From Chitinophaga pinensis (GTDB lineage: Bacteria > Bacteroidota > Bacteroidia > UKL13-3): 64,000 bases of DNA. The stretch lies in NCBI GenBank assembly GCA_945860865.1, contig CAMARW010000002.1:224584-288583 (forward strand), given 5' to 3'. The notes below the pieces were generated by a model. That model was not told the origin of the DNA and did no database searches. It saw only the letters and a list, made by a program, of their open reading frames with translations. Below are positions 1 through 8,233 of the stretch, one piece after another (the stretch's first letter is position 1; every line of letters begins with the position of its first letter). Position numbers and translations under genes: made by a program.

Positions 1-257
1 TGATTAAATCTGTGGCAGATTCTGATTATTTATACCATGAAGCAACTTTTATGCACGACAAGCTAGAAAGGGCTATTAAGACGATGCACTCCACGGCCAA
101 GCAAGCGGGATTAGCCGCTAAAATGGCCAATGTAAATCAACTATTGATTGGGCATTTTTCTTCACGCTACGACGATTTAACAGAACTTTTAAAAGAAGCG
201 CAAACAGCGTTTCCCAATACTCAATTGGCTTCAGAAGGCACTACTTTTGTGCTATAA
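1..257 (+). CDS. rnz: Ribonuclease Z, C-terminal part (5' end outside window)
   Basis: Only the last 85 or so residues are present. The frame is open to the left edge, starting at base 3 with an Ile-Lys-Ser-Val stretch, so the GTG at 12 is an internal codon and not a start. RNase Z is the metallo-beta-lactamase-fold endonuclease that trims the 3' end of tRNA precursors. The fragment shows the family's C-terminal signatures: a YHEATF motif, an HSTAKQAG motif, and GHFSSRY, whose His is one of the zinc ligands. It ends at the expected place, shortly after an FPNT motif. The next gene begins about 60 bases downstream. Identification is firm despite the truncation. Confidence 0.9.
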   Translation, partial: IKSVADSDYLYHEATFMHDKLERAIKTMHSTAKQAGLAAKMANVNQLLIGHFSSRYDDLTELLKEAQTAFPNTQLASEGTTFVL

Positions 258-316
258 TAAGTGCATTAAGGCAATTAATCACTACTTTGCAGCGGTTATT
301 TAAAAGTAAAACAAAT

Positions 317-1192
317 ATGCAAACCTTTACACCCAAAAATTGGGAAGAATATGAGTTATTAGACTGTGGCAATTTTGAGAAATTAGAACGATTTGGTTCA
401 GTAGTAATTCGCAGACCAGAACCCCAAGCCTTATGGGATAAGGTATGGGAAGAAATAGAATGGAAAAAAAGAACTGACATTACCTTTAAACAAAAAGGTA
501 GTCACAATGGCGAATGGATAAACCCCAAGAAATTGCCTACAAAATGGCATTTACCTTACCAAACAGCTGATTATAAATTAAAATTTAACCTCTCGTTAAC
601 CTCATTTAAACACCTTGGTATTTTCCCAGAGCAAGCAGCCAATTGGGATTATATTTATGGTAAACTAAAGGGTATGGCTGAACCTAAATTTTTAAATTTA
701 TTTGCCTATACCGGTGGTGCAAGTATTGCTGCCAAAGCGGCGGGAGCAGATGTTACCCACGTAGATTCTGTGAAACAAGTTATTAGTTGGAGTAAAGAAA
801 ACATGGAAGCTTCAAAACTCGACAATATTCGTTGGGTGGTAGAAGACGCCATGAAATTTGTGAAGCGCGAAGTAAAAAGGGGCAAAATTTACCAAGGAAT
901 TATTTTAGACCCACCCGCTTATGGTATTGGTGCCAATGGAGAAAGATGGCAATTAGAGGATAGTATTAATGAGTTGTTACAAGACATTTCTCTTTTGCTT
1001 GATCCCAAAGAACATTTTCTAATATTAAATGTTTACTCGCTAGGATTAAGCGCACTATTGGTTCAAAACTTGGTTCAGCAAAATTTTAAAAACTGCCAAA
1101 ACCTAGAAAACGGCGAGTTGTATTTGCAAGCCCAATCTGGCATTCAATTGCCATTAGGTATTTTGGCTAGGTACCACCACATAGGCAATTAA
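317..1192 (+). CDS. Class I SAM-dependent methyltransferase (RlmI-like fold)
   Basis: A 291-residue cytoplasmic protein of the COG1092-type methyltransferases, which includes the 23S rRNA m5C methyltransferase RlmI. Seen directly: the SAM-binding motif I with FAYTGG at about residues 129-134, an acidic residue after the next strand (HVD, 148-150), and the catalytic-loop motif DPPAYG at 198-203. The PUA domain present at the N terminus of true RlmI is missing, so the substrate cannot be assigned; RNA is likely by family. An in-frame TTG at 287 lies inside a promoter-like TACTTTG element, so the ATG at 317 is preferred. Its neighbours (RNase Z, hydrolase) do not define a pathway. Confidence 0.8.
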   Translation: MQTFTPKNWEEYELLDCGNFEKLERFGSVVIRRPEPQALWDKVWEEIEWKKRTDITFKQKGSHNGEWINPKKLPTKWHLPYQTADYKLKFNLSLTSFKHLGIFPEQAANWDYIYGKLKGMAEPKFLNLFAYTGGASIAAKAAGADVTHVDSVKQVISWSKENMEASKLDNIRWVVEDAMKFVKREVKRGKIYQGIILDPPAYGIGANGERWQLEDSINELLQDISLLLDPKEHFLILNVYSLGLSALLVQNLVQQNFKNCQNLENGELYLQAQSGIQLPLGILARYHHIGN

Positions 1193-1210
1193 TTCTTTTA
1201 AAATAACATT

Positions 1211-1996
1211 TTGATAAGTTACAGTAAGCACCTCCACCAAACATCTTTACAATGGGTAACCTTTGTGCATGGCGCTGGCGGAAGTTCTACTATTTGGTAT
1301 AAACAGCTCAAAGCATTTAAAGAACACTTTAATGTTTTATTGGTAGATTTACGCGGACATGGTAATTCAAAGTATCATTTAAAAGTAAAATATGATTTTG
1401 ATACCATTACCCATGATATTTTGGAGGTTATAGATTTTGAGAACATAAAGAAATCTCATTTTGTTGGCATATCACTTGGAACCATATTAATTAGAAATTT
1501 AGCCGAAAAACACCCACATAGGGTAGAAAGTATGATAATGGGCGGAGCCATTATGAAGTTAAATTTTCGCTCACAATTACTCATGAAAACAGGCATTCTA
1601 TTAAAATCTATAGTGCCCTATTTATGGCTATACAAAGTTTTCGCCTTTGTAATTATGCCTAATAAAAATCACAAAGAATCGCGATTGCTTTTTGTACGTG
1701 AGGCAAAAAAGTTGTACCAAAAAGAGTTTATCCGTTGGTTCAAACTTAGTTCAGAAATCAATCCACTGCTGCGCTTTTTTAGAGCAGTAGATATCAATAT
1801 TCCAACCCTGTATATCATGGGTGAAGAAGATTATTTATTTTTACCAACGATTAAAAAAATTGCACAATCTCATGCCAGTGCACTATTGGTTGTAATAGCT
1901 AACTGTGGGCATGTAGTTAATGTAGAAAAGCCTAATGTATTTAATGATACGGTAATAAAATATTTGCTAAACAAGCCTGTAAATACAACTATTTAA
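1211..1996 (+). CDS. Alpha/beta hydrolase
   Basis: A 261-residue protein of the alpha/beta hydrolase fold. Visible elements: an oxyanion-hole HGAGGSS at 20-26, the DLRGHG turn at about 46-51, the nucleophile elbow GISLG at 86-90 (Ser88), an acid candidate Asp207 in GEEDYLF, and the catalytic His234 in NCGHVV. The triad is therefore complete and the enzyme should be active as an esterase or related hydrolase; the substrate is unknown. There is no signal peptide. The start is a TTG, since no ATG precedes the HGAGG motif; it lies 18 bases after the methyltransferase stop, so co-transcription is likely. Confidence 0.8.
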   Translation: MISYSKHLHQTSLQWVTFVHGAGGSSTIWYKQLKAFKEHFNVLLVDLRGHGNSKYHLKVKYDFDTITHDILEVIDFENIKKSHFVGISLGTILIRNLAEKHPHRVESMIMGGAIMKLNFRSQLLMKTGILLKSIVPYLWLYKVFAFVIMPNKNHKESRLLFVREAKKLYQKEFIRWFKLSSEINPLLRFFRAVDINIPTLYIMGEEDYLFLPTIKKIAQSHASALLVVIANCGHVVNVEKPNVFNDTVIKYLLNKPVNTTI

Positions 1997-2022
1997 GTTG
2001 AATAAAAGCTGTTTTTACAGGC
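1975..2022. terminator. Possible terminator between convergent genes
   Basis: A 9-base inverted repeat (gcctgtaaa at 1975-1983, tttacaggc at 2014-2022) begins inside the last codons of the hydrolase gene. A nested 5-base hairpin (caact / agttg) lies in its 30-base loop. It sits between the hydrolase gene and lysS, which converge here. The long loop and absence of a neat T-tract make this much weaker than the other terminators in the window. Confidence 0.3.
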
Positions 2023-2131
2023 CTTAAAAAACCTTTAAAACTTTTTTTAAAGCAGCCCAATAAAGTTTAAATCTTACGCCAATAAATATTTGTTTTACAG
2101 AGGTTTGTTATAATTTTTTTTGCAAAAAAAA

Positions 2132-3685
2132 TTATTTATCAGATTCAGTTCCCTCATTTGTCAAATTTATCTCTGGTCTCATTTGGGGGAAAAACAGCAC
2201 ATCTTGGATAGAAGATTGGTTAGTAAATAACATGCACAAACGGTCTATTCCAATACCAATTCCGGCGGTAGGTGGCATACCATATTCTAGGGCACGCAAG
2301 AAATCATGGTCAATAAACATGGCTTCATCATCACCTCTCTCCATTAATTTAACTTGCTCTTCAAATCTAGCTCTTTGGTCTATAGGATCATTTAGCTCGG
2401 TATAGGCATTGGCAATTTCTTTTCCATTAACCATTAGTTCAAAGCGTTCTACCAAACCCTCTTTGCTTCTATGTTTTTTGGTAAGCGGACTCATTTCCAC
2501 AGGATAATCAATGATAAAAGTAGGTTGAATGAAATTACCCTCACATTTTTCACTAAAAATCTCATCGATTAATTTCCCTTTACCAATGGTTGGAGAAACT
2601 TCAATATGCAATTCTTTACAAACATTCCTGAGGGCTGTTTCATCCATATTGCTTACATCAAAGCCGGTATACTCCTGTATGGCTTCAAAAATGGAAATAC
2701 GTTTAAAAGGAGCTTTAAATTGCAAAGTATTTTCGCCCATAGGTACTTCGGTGGTACCATGTAAATCTAAGGCAACTTTCTCTAGCATTTTTTCAGTAAA
2801 ATCCATCATCCAATAATAATCCTTGTATGCTACATAGAATTCAAGGATAGTAAATTCTGGATTGTGGGTTCTATCCATCCCTTCATTTCTGAAGTTTCTG
2901 CTAAATTCATATACCCAATCAAAGCCACCAACAATTAAACGTTTAAGGTAAAGTTCATTGGCAACACGCAAATAAAAAGGAACATCTAAGGCATTGTGAT
3001 GTGTTATAAACGGTTTTGCTGCAGCTCCACCAGGAATATTTTGCAAAACAGGCGTATCTACTTCAAGTGCTCCATGCGCATTTAAAAAATCGCGTATAGA
3101 ACGAATCATTTGGGTGCGCTTTAAAAAAGTATCTTTAACCTGTGGATTTACGATTAAATCAGCATAACGCTGGCGGTATCTAAATTCTGGGTCGGTAACG
3201 GCATCAAAAGTTTCACCCTCTTTTTCTTTTACAATTGGCAGCGGATGTAGCGCTTTGGTAAGCAAAACAAATGATTTGGCATGAATAGAAATTTCGCCTG
3301 TTTTGGTTGTAAAAACATAACCCTTTATCCCAATAATATCGCCAATATCGAGCAGTTTTTTAAATACCACATCGTACATGGTTTTATCATCTGCTTCACA
3401 AATATCATCTCTACGCACATAAACTTGCACCCTACCCGCATCATCCTGAATAACTGCAAAATTTGCTTTGCCCATATCGCGCACACTCATAATTCTGCCA
3501 GCAATACTAACCTCTTTCCATTTGGGAGCCTCCATATCGGATGGATACTGCTGTTTTATTTCTGTAGAGGTAGTATTTACCTCAAAAAGCTCAGGTGGAT
3601 ACGCGTTAATACCAAGTTGGTTTAACTCTATTAATTTTTGTCTGCGGATTCTTTCCGGCTCACTTAAATGCTGATTATTTTCCAT
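2132..3685 (-). CDS. lysS: Lysyl-tRNA synthetase (class II)
   Basis: A 517-residue cytoplasmic enzyme that charges tRNA-Lys. It has the N-terminal OB-fold anticodon-binding domain (roughly residues 55-170, with VSIAGRIMSVRDMGKA) followed by the class II catalytic core: motif 2 (FRNEGMDRTHNPEF) and motif 3 (GIGIGIDRLCML near the C terminus). Length matches the bacterial LysRS family. A longer frame with 12 extra residues exists, but a perfect TAnnTTTG promoter element lies at 3695-3702, so translation most likely starts at the ATG at 3685, whose first residues MENNQ fit the family. It appears to be a single-gene transcript. Confidence 0.96.
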   Translation of the reverse strand: MENNQHLSEPERIRRQKLIELNQLGINAYPPELFEVNTTSTEIKQQYPSDMEAPKWKEVSIAGRIMSVRDMGKANFAVIQDDAGRVQVYVRRDDICEADDKTMYDVVFKKLLDIGDIIGIKGYVFTTKTGEISIHAKSFVLLTKALHPLPIVKEKEGETFDAVTDPEFRYRQRYADLIVNPQVKDTFLKRTQMIRSIRDFLNAHGALEVDTPVLQNIPGGAAAKPFITHHNALDVPFYLRVANELYLKRLIVGGFDWVYEFSRNFRNEGMDRTHNPEFTILEFYVAYKDYYWMMDFTEKMLEKVALDLHGTTEVPMGENTLQFKAPFKRISIFEAIQEYTGFDVSNMDETALRNVCKELHIEVSPTIGKGKLIDEIFSEKCEGNFIQPTFIIDYPVEMSPLTKKHRSKEGLVERFELMVNGKEIANAYTELNDPIDQRARFEEQVKLMERGDDEAMFIDHDFLRALEYGMPPTAGIGIGIDRLCMLFTNQSSIQDVLFFPQMRPEINLTNEGTESDK

Positions 3686-3694
3686 AAGAAGCTT

Positions 3695-3702
3695 CAAAAA
3701 TA
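3695..3702 (-). promoter_or_regulatory. -7 promoter element of lysS
   Basis: On the minus strand this reads TATTTTTG, a perfect match to the Bacteroidota -7 consensus TAnnTTTG. Nine bases separate it from the lysS ATG, so the leader must be only a few bases long. No clear -33 TTG is visible at normal spacing. Confidence 0.6.
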
Positions 3703-3764
3703 GGGAATCTTTATGACCCATAAAATTAAAGTTTATAGGTAACTAAAAAAGTAAAAAAATAAAA

Positions 3765-5282
3765 TTAATTTTTTACTTGTTTTAAACGCCAGATATGGGT
3801 TTTTGCTTTTTGGTGCAGGCTACTTTCGTAATCAACTTGCTCGTAATTTAAAACTTGCTCGTAATATGCTTTTGCTAGTTCATAATAGTTTAGATTTTCA
3901 TAAATCAATCCAAGTTGCAAGCAGGCATTAGGTATTAAATAGGTTTTAGCATCCTTCCCTAATGTTAAACAAGCTTTGTAAGATTGAATGGCTTCAGCAT
4001 TTTTACCCAACTCCTGAAAAATTCTACCTAACCTGTAGTGGTATTCTATTTGTTGAAATTTACTAGGCAATGCAGAAATACTTACATTATTCATTTTTTG
4101 TAATGCCTTTTCATAATATCCACCATCAAATAATAATCTCACTTCCAGCAGTTGTTTTGAAGGAAAAACCCCTTTACCTAAATCGTGATTGATTAATTTT
4201 AACTCTGACCCAGCATCTTTAGTGTTTTTCTGCATTAAATCATGATAGACAAAAAATTTTGCACTGTCATTATCCATCCAGGCCAACCAAGAAAGCTTTT
4301 GATAAGCATCTTTATTTGCATTTTTGGTTTTAGTAAAAGTAATATACCGTTTGAACCAAATAGCTGCATTTTGATCTAACTGATGTAATAACAAATCGCC
4401 CATTATATAATCTAAGTATACAATTTGGACATAATTTGAACCTATTGGTTTGGCCTTAAGCGTTTTTAAAGCCAAATTATTTTGGCCAGATTTTGCCGCT
4501 ATATAGGTTAATACATAACACTGCATTAAATTGGTTTGATAATCTTTTGCATAGGGCAAATAAAATTGCAGCGCTGCTTGCCTGTTTTTCCCAAAATTTA
4601 ATTGAATTAGGGCATAAATTAGCGATGCCTGCTGTTGCTCTATCAAGGGTTCATGCTGCGATTGATCTATATACTTTTTGAGTATTTTTAATCCAAGATT
4701 AAAATCTCCTTCTAAACCCACAGCTTGCAATATCCAATTATACTGAGGCGGAAAACTACCTAAGAGAGCTTTAAGCGTGCCAAGTTCTTTTTTATGACTT
4801 ATAAAATCTGGAAAGTTCTTTTCATTTAGGTTTACCTCTTGAAAAGCAATTTTAAAATCCCATGCAGCGCCTAAATATTCATTAAATAAACTTTTAACTA
4901 TAGCACTTTGCAAGTGCACACTTCCTTTGTAAAACAGGCGATAGGGCGAACTTGCTGGAAGAGTCTCTATTTTTTTAAGTGTAAGCTCATTAACTTTTTC
5001 AAAGGCTGATAGCATTCCTTTATCCTGCTGAATCATGATTTGAAAAAAACTGAGGTAATGATTTAGGTAACTTACAGCAATATTTTGTTCATGCTTATTG
5101 GCCTCTTTAGCAAATATTAACTCAGCTTGTTTAAGTCGTAACGCGGCCAAATGAGCCATGCCTTCTTTTAAATTAGGAGAATATTCTACGTAGGAAGAGG
5201 CAATAGAGGAAAGGCTAGAGAAAGCTATTATCCCCAATAAAAATATACATTTATAAAACTTAAAAGGAAGCACTTTTTCCAC
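3765..5282 (-). CDS. Exported tetratricopeptide-repeat protein
   Basis: A 505-residue protein with a hydrophobic N-terminal signal sequence (about residues 8-30) and helical repeats over the rest. The clearest TPR units are near the C terminus (about residues 415-490), with the YRLGRIFQELGKNAEAI and LGLIYENLNYYELA patterns. TPR proteins act as protein-binding scaffolds, here probably in the periplasm; the partner is unknown. No ATG precedes the signal sequence, so the start is a GTG, either at 5282 or, three codons in, at 5273. A TAACTTCG promoter-like element at 5282-5289 touches the first GTG and slightly favours the second. It is separated from the upstream zinc-ribbon gene by a strong terminator and so has its own promoter. 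Confidence 0.7.
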   Translation of the reverse strand: MEKVLPFKFYKCIFLLGIIAFSSLSSIASSYVEYSPNLKEGMAHLAALRLKQAELIFAKEANKHEQNIAVSYLNHYLSFFQIMIQQDKGMLSAFEKVNELTLKKIETLPASSPYRLFYKGSVHLQSAIVKSLFNEYLGAAWDFKIAFQEVNLNEKNFPDFISHKKELGTLKALLGSFPPQYNWILQAVGLEGDFNLGLKILKKYIDQSQHEPLIEQQQASLIYALIQLNFGKNRQAALQFYLPYAKDYQTNLMQCYVLTYIAAKSGQNNLALKTLKAKPIGSNYVQIVYLDYIMGDLLLHQLDQNAAIWFKRYITFTKTKNANKDAYQKLSWLAWMDNDSAKFFVYHDLMQKNTKDAGSELKLINHDLGKGVFPSKQLLEVRLLFDGGYYEKALQKMNNVSISALPSKFQQIEYHYRLGRIFQELGKNAEAIQSYKACLTLGKDAKTYLIPNACLQLGLIYENLNYYELAKAYYEQVLNYEQVDYESSLHQKAKTHIWRLKQVKN

Positions 5283-5320
5283 GAAGTTAGTGTTATTTAT
5301 AGTATTGGTTTAATGCTTTG

Positions 5321-5366
5321 ATGTAGCAAAAAAAAATCGCCTGTTGGCGATTCTTTTTTGCTACAT
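5321..5366. terminator. Strong hairpin terminator overlapping a stop codon
   Basis: Arms of 21 bases (5321-5341 and 5346-5366) pair at 20 of 21 positions around a tgtt loop, with A/T runs on both sides of a GC-containing core (atcgcc / ggcgat). The right arm contains the last sense codon and the TAG stop of the zinc-ribbon gene. It ends the four-gene minus-strand unit running from 8171 to 5361. Confidence 0.85.
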
Positions 5367-6125
5367 TTTAAATTCTGCTGATATCTCCTCTGCGAGGAGT
5401 GCATCTGTGAGCACACGACCGCAGTTTTCACAAACTATAATTTTTTTACGTTGTTTTATATCACTTTGTCTTTGCGGCGGAATGCCAGCAAAACATCCAC
5501 CACAACTCTCGCGCTCGATAGTTGCCACGCCAATTCCATTTTTTACACTTTTACGAATACGGTCGTAAGAGTGAACCAATCTATCATCTGCTATTTTAAC
5601 GGCATTGCCACGAACCTTCATCAATTCATCTTCTTCCTTTTGAGTTTCAGCAACGATAGTGTCTAATTCGGCTTTTTTATTGTTTAAATCTAAAGCTCTG
5701 CCTTCTAACTCTTTTTGAAGCGTATCAATTGAAACCTTTTTTTGTTCAATATCAAACTGAGTGTTTTTAATACGCTTTTCCAAAGCTTGTTGCTCTAAAC
5801 CTTGAATTTCTATTTCTTTATTTAAAGCATCAAATTCTCTGTTGTTTTTAACATTATCCAATTGCTTTTCATATTTTTTTACCAAGGCTTTTGCATCCAA
5901 AATCTTGGCTTTATTAGCAGAAATGGCATCATCTAATTTGGCAACTTCTGTTTTTAAGTTAGATAATCTCGTTTCTTGTCCAATAATTTCGTCTTCCAAA
6001 TCGCTTACCTCCATAGGTAATTCGCCACGTATGGCAGTTAATTTGCCGATTTTAGAATCGATTAGTTGCAGCTTGTATAAAGCTTTTAATTTTTGTTCAA
6101 TACTGGTTTCTGTAGCGCCTGCCAT
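5361..6125 (-). CDS. C4 zinc-ribbon coiled-coil protein
   Basis: A 254-residue cytoplasmic protein of the widespread CT398 / C4-type zinc-ribbon family, thought to act in RNA or nucleic-acid transactions though its exact role is unsettled. A long coiled coil covers about residues 10-190, with the family motif NNREFDALNKEIE at 94-106. The C terminus has a four-cysteine zinc ribbon: C208-x2-C211 (CGGC, followed by PPQR) and C232-x2-C235 (CENCGR). It starts 3 bases after the stop of the Nif3-like gene, and the pairing of these two genes is common in bacteria. It is the last gene of its unit. Confidence 0.88.
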   Translation of the reverse strand: MAGATETSIEQKLKALYKLQLIDSKIGKLTAIRGELPMEVSDLEDEIIGQETRLSNLKTEVAKLDDAISANKAKILDAKALVKKYEKQLDNVKNNREFDALNKEIEIQGLEQQALEKRIKNTQFDIEQKKVSIDTLQKELEGRALDLNNKKAELDTIVAETQKEEDELMKVRGNAVKIADDRLVHSYDRIRKSVKNGIGVATIERESCGGCFAGIPPQRQSDIKQRKKIIVCENCGRVLTDALLAEEISAEFKM

Positions 6126-6128
6126 AAT

Positions 6129-7226
6129 TTATAAATAATAATTTATCGGATTCGTATTAATTTTAGATAAAAGGACTGCAAAAGTAGGGAATTTTTCGAG
6201 AATCAATTCACAAATTAATGATTTGGTAAATTTTTCGCTCTCATAATGACCAATATCGGCAATTATTGTTTTGTTTTCGGCATCAAAAAATTCGTGATAT
6301 TTAAAATCCGCCGAAACATAAGCATCGGCACCACACGCTATTGCTTGCTTTAATAAAAAGCTTCCAGCACCTCCACAAACGGCAACTCTGCTAATTTTAC
6401 CAGGAGTAAAATTTGTATGCCTAATTACCTTTAACTCCATTTTTTCTTTTAAATAAGCCAAAAAATCATGTCCAGATAAACTTTCTGGCAAATTTCCAAT
6501 TAGTCCTGACCCAACCTCTTGGTGCTGATTGAGGGCAGGAAAAATATCATAGGCAACAACTTCATAAGGATGAGCCAAATTTAGAGCAGCTAAAAGCCTC
6601 GCCTGAATATATTGCGGAAAAACTACCTCTACCCTAGTTTCTAATTCAGTATGCAACTGATTTAGCTCACCCACAAAGGGCTTAGCCAAAGAATTGGCTT
6701 CAAATGACCCTTCGCCTTGTGAGCTAAAAGCACATTTGGAATAATTCCCGATTTGACCGGCACCAGCAGCAAATAGCGCCTCTTTTACACTTTCAGCATA
6801 GGCCTCAGGCACAAAAGTAACTAACTTAGCTAAGGCGCCCGTTTTTGGCGCTAAGATTTGAGTTTGGTTAAGCCCTAGCTTTTTAGCAATTGCATTATTA
6901 ACCCCTGCCTTTACATTATCTAAATTGGTATGAATAGCATAAATAGCGATGTTATTTTGAATAGCCAATATCACTGTTCTTTCTATATAATTATTCCCAT
7001 TTAACTTTTTTAATCCAGCAAAAATGATGGGATGATGGGCTATTATTAAATTACAGCCCAGCTGTATAGCCTCTAAAACAATAGCTTCTGTGCAATCTAA
7101 TGTTACAAGAGCTTGTGTAATTTCTTGGTCACCACAACCTACCAACAAACCGCAATTGTCATACGATTCTTGATAGGCAAGAGGCGCAATATGTTCTAAG
7201 TGGCGTGTAAGTTCTTTAATTTTCAT
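6129..7226 (-). CDS. Nif3-like dinuclear metal centre protein
   Basis: A 365-residue member of the Nif3/YbgI family, which forms toroidal hexamers with a two-metal site; the biochemical role is not settled (GTP cyclohydrolase I type 2 has been proposed for some members). Metal ligands can be seen: His64-His65 in AHHPIIF, His99 and Asp103 in HTNLD, and His327 and Glu331 in GHYESE. The central insert (about residues 130-230) corresponds to the PII/CutA-like domain present in the longer members, so the length is normal. It follows the glycosyltransferase gene with a single base between them. Confidence 0.9.
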   Translation of the reverse strand: MKIKELTRHLEHIAPLAYQESYDNCGLLVGCGDQEITQALVTLDCTEAIVLEAIQLGCNLIIAHHPIIFAGLKKLNGNNYIERTVILAIQNNIAIYAIHTNLDNVKAGVNNAIAKKLGLNQTQILAPKTGALAKLVTFVPEAYAESVKEALFAAGAGQIGNYSKCAFSSQGEGSFEANSLAKPFVGELNQLHTELETRVEVVFPQYIQARLLAALNLAHPYEVVAYDIFPALNQHQEVGSGLIGNLPESLSGHDFLAYLKEKMELKVIRHTNFTPGKISRVAVCGGAGSFLLKQAIACGADAYVSADFKYHEFFDAENKTIIADIGHYESEKFTKSLICELILEKFPTFAVLLSKINTNPINYYL

Positions 7227-7227
7227 T

Positions 7228-8049
7228 TTACAATGGCGCGTTTGCTAAGGTATTCTTAAACTTCAGAGCTCGGTATTTTTTAAAACAACTTGTACCTTGA
7301 AAGTTTCTGATAACCCAAACTTTAAGGAAAATTATAGGATATAAAAAGAAATTTAAAATAGCTACAAACAATGGAAAATGATTGAAGCCAACTTTAATGT
7401 ATTCTCTATACCCTTTCATTCTTTTGTGATAGGTTGCACCTTGAATATCATAAAATGCCACTATTTCATCCAAAAAATAAGTTCGAATGGTTTGATCTTT
7501 AAAAACCCGTATGAACCATTCGCCATCGGCCACTAAAGAATAATTAAGATTAAAAAACCCCACTTTATTGAAGATAGATTTTTTAGCAAAAGTGGCTTGA
7601 TGACAAATTGGATAATGGCTATAAAACATTTTAAAAACAACGGGTTTACCTGCAATATAGTTAATTCCAGTTGGTTCATTTTTTGTTGCTACTTTGGCAT
7701 AAATTAAATCGGCTGAAGTTTGCTGAGAACAGGCGTATATTTTGGCTAAAACATCATTATCATAAAAAGCATCACCCGCATTTAGAAAATATACAAATTT
7801 TCCCTTAGCGGCCCTAATACCCTTATTCATGGCATCATAAATGCCCTTATCTGGTTCAGAAACAAAAGTACCGATGAAAGATTCAAACGGCTTTAAAATA
7901 TCGCGTGTATTGTCTTTGGAACCGCCATCAATAATTACCAATTCAAAATCTTTAAAGCTTTGTTCTTTAGCAGACTGTAAGGTTTCAGCCAATAGATTGG
8001 CAGCATTGAAACAAACTGTTATTAAACTAAACGTAGGATTTGCTTGCAT
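7228..8049 (-). CDS. Family 2 glycosyltransferase
   Basis: A 273-residue GT-A fold enzyme, expected to transfer a sugar from a nucleotide donor during surface polysaccharide or glycolipid synthesis at the cytoplasmic face of the membrane. It begins with the typical FSLITVCFN strand, has DGGSKDNT at about 41-48, EPDKGIYDAMNKGI, and an AGDAF acidic motif in the position of the DXD. A hydrophobic stretch near residues 225-245 may attach it to the membrane. Its ATG overlaps the TAA of the upstream 40-codon lipoprotein gene (TAATG), so translation is probably coupled. Acceptor unknown. Confidence 0.85.
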   Translation of the reverse strand: MQANPTFSLITVCFNAANLLAETLQSAKEQSFKDFELVIIDGGSKDNTRDILKPFESFIGTFVSEPDKGIYDAMNKGIRAAKGKFVYFLNAGDAFYDNDVLAKIYACSQQTSADLIYAKVATKNEPTGINYIAGKPVVFKMFYSHYPICHQATFAKKSIFNKVGFFNLNYSLVADGEWFIRVFKDQTIRTYFLDEIVAFYDIQGATYHKRMKGYREYIKVGFNHFPLFVAILNFFLYPIIFLKVWVIRNFQGTSCFKKYRALKFKNTLANAPL

Positions 8050-8171
8050 TAAAATTTAGGACAATTACATTTCTTATTGCGAGCCATACCTTTTGGAGAG
8101 CTACAGGCAGATAAACTTAAAATAGCTATCAAAGAAAGTGCAATTATAAGGCTCAACGAATTATATCTCAT
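8049..8171 (-). CDS. Small lipoprotein, 40 residues
   Basis: A short gene encoding a complete signal peptide with basic start (MRYN), hydrophobic core, and lipobox LSAC at 20-23, so the mature lipid-anchored peptide would be only 18 residues: CSSPKGMARNKKCNCPKF. A perfect TAnnTTTG element lies 4 bases before the ATG, and the stop overlaps the ATG of the glycosyltransferase gene by one base (TAATG). These three coincidences make it a real gene. It heads a unit of four genes. The tail CNCPKF resembles the CP-x-F/L ends of the two PorP/SprF proteins further on. Function unknown. Confidence 0.72.
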   Translation of the reverse strand: MRYNSLSLIIALSLIAILSLSACSSPKGMARNKKCNCPKF

Positions 8172-8175
8172 GACA

Positions 8176-8183
8176 CAAAATTA
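8176..8183 (-). promoter_or_regulatory. -7 promoter element of the lipoprotein/GT2/Nif3/zinc-ribbon unit
   Basis: Reads TAATTTTG on the minus strand, a perfect TAnnTTTG match, 4 bases before the ATG of the small lipoprotein gene. The transcript would start at or next to the start codon. No clear -33 TTG. Confidence 0.55.
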
Positions 8184-8233
8184 TAAAATCCAACGAGATT
8201 TCATTAAACTTGCCGGATAATTTATCAAATTAA

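Noticed and set aside
287..316. Earlier TTG start for the methyltransferase
   Set aside because: The TTG is part of a TACTTTG promoter-like element and the added ten residues are not typical of the family.
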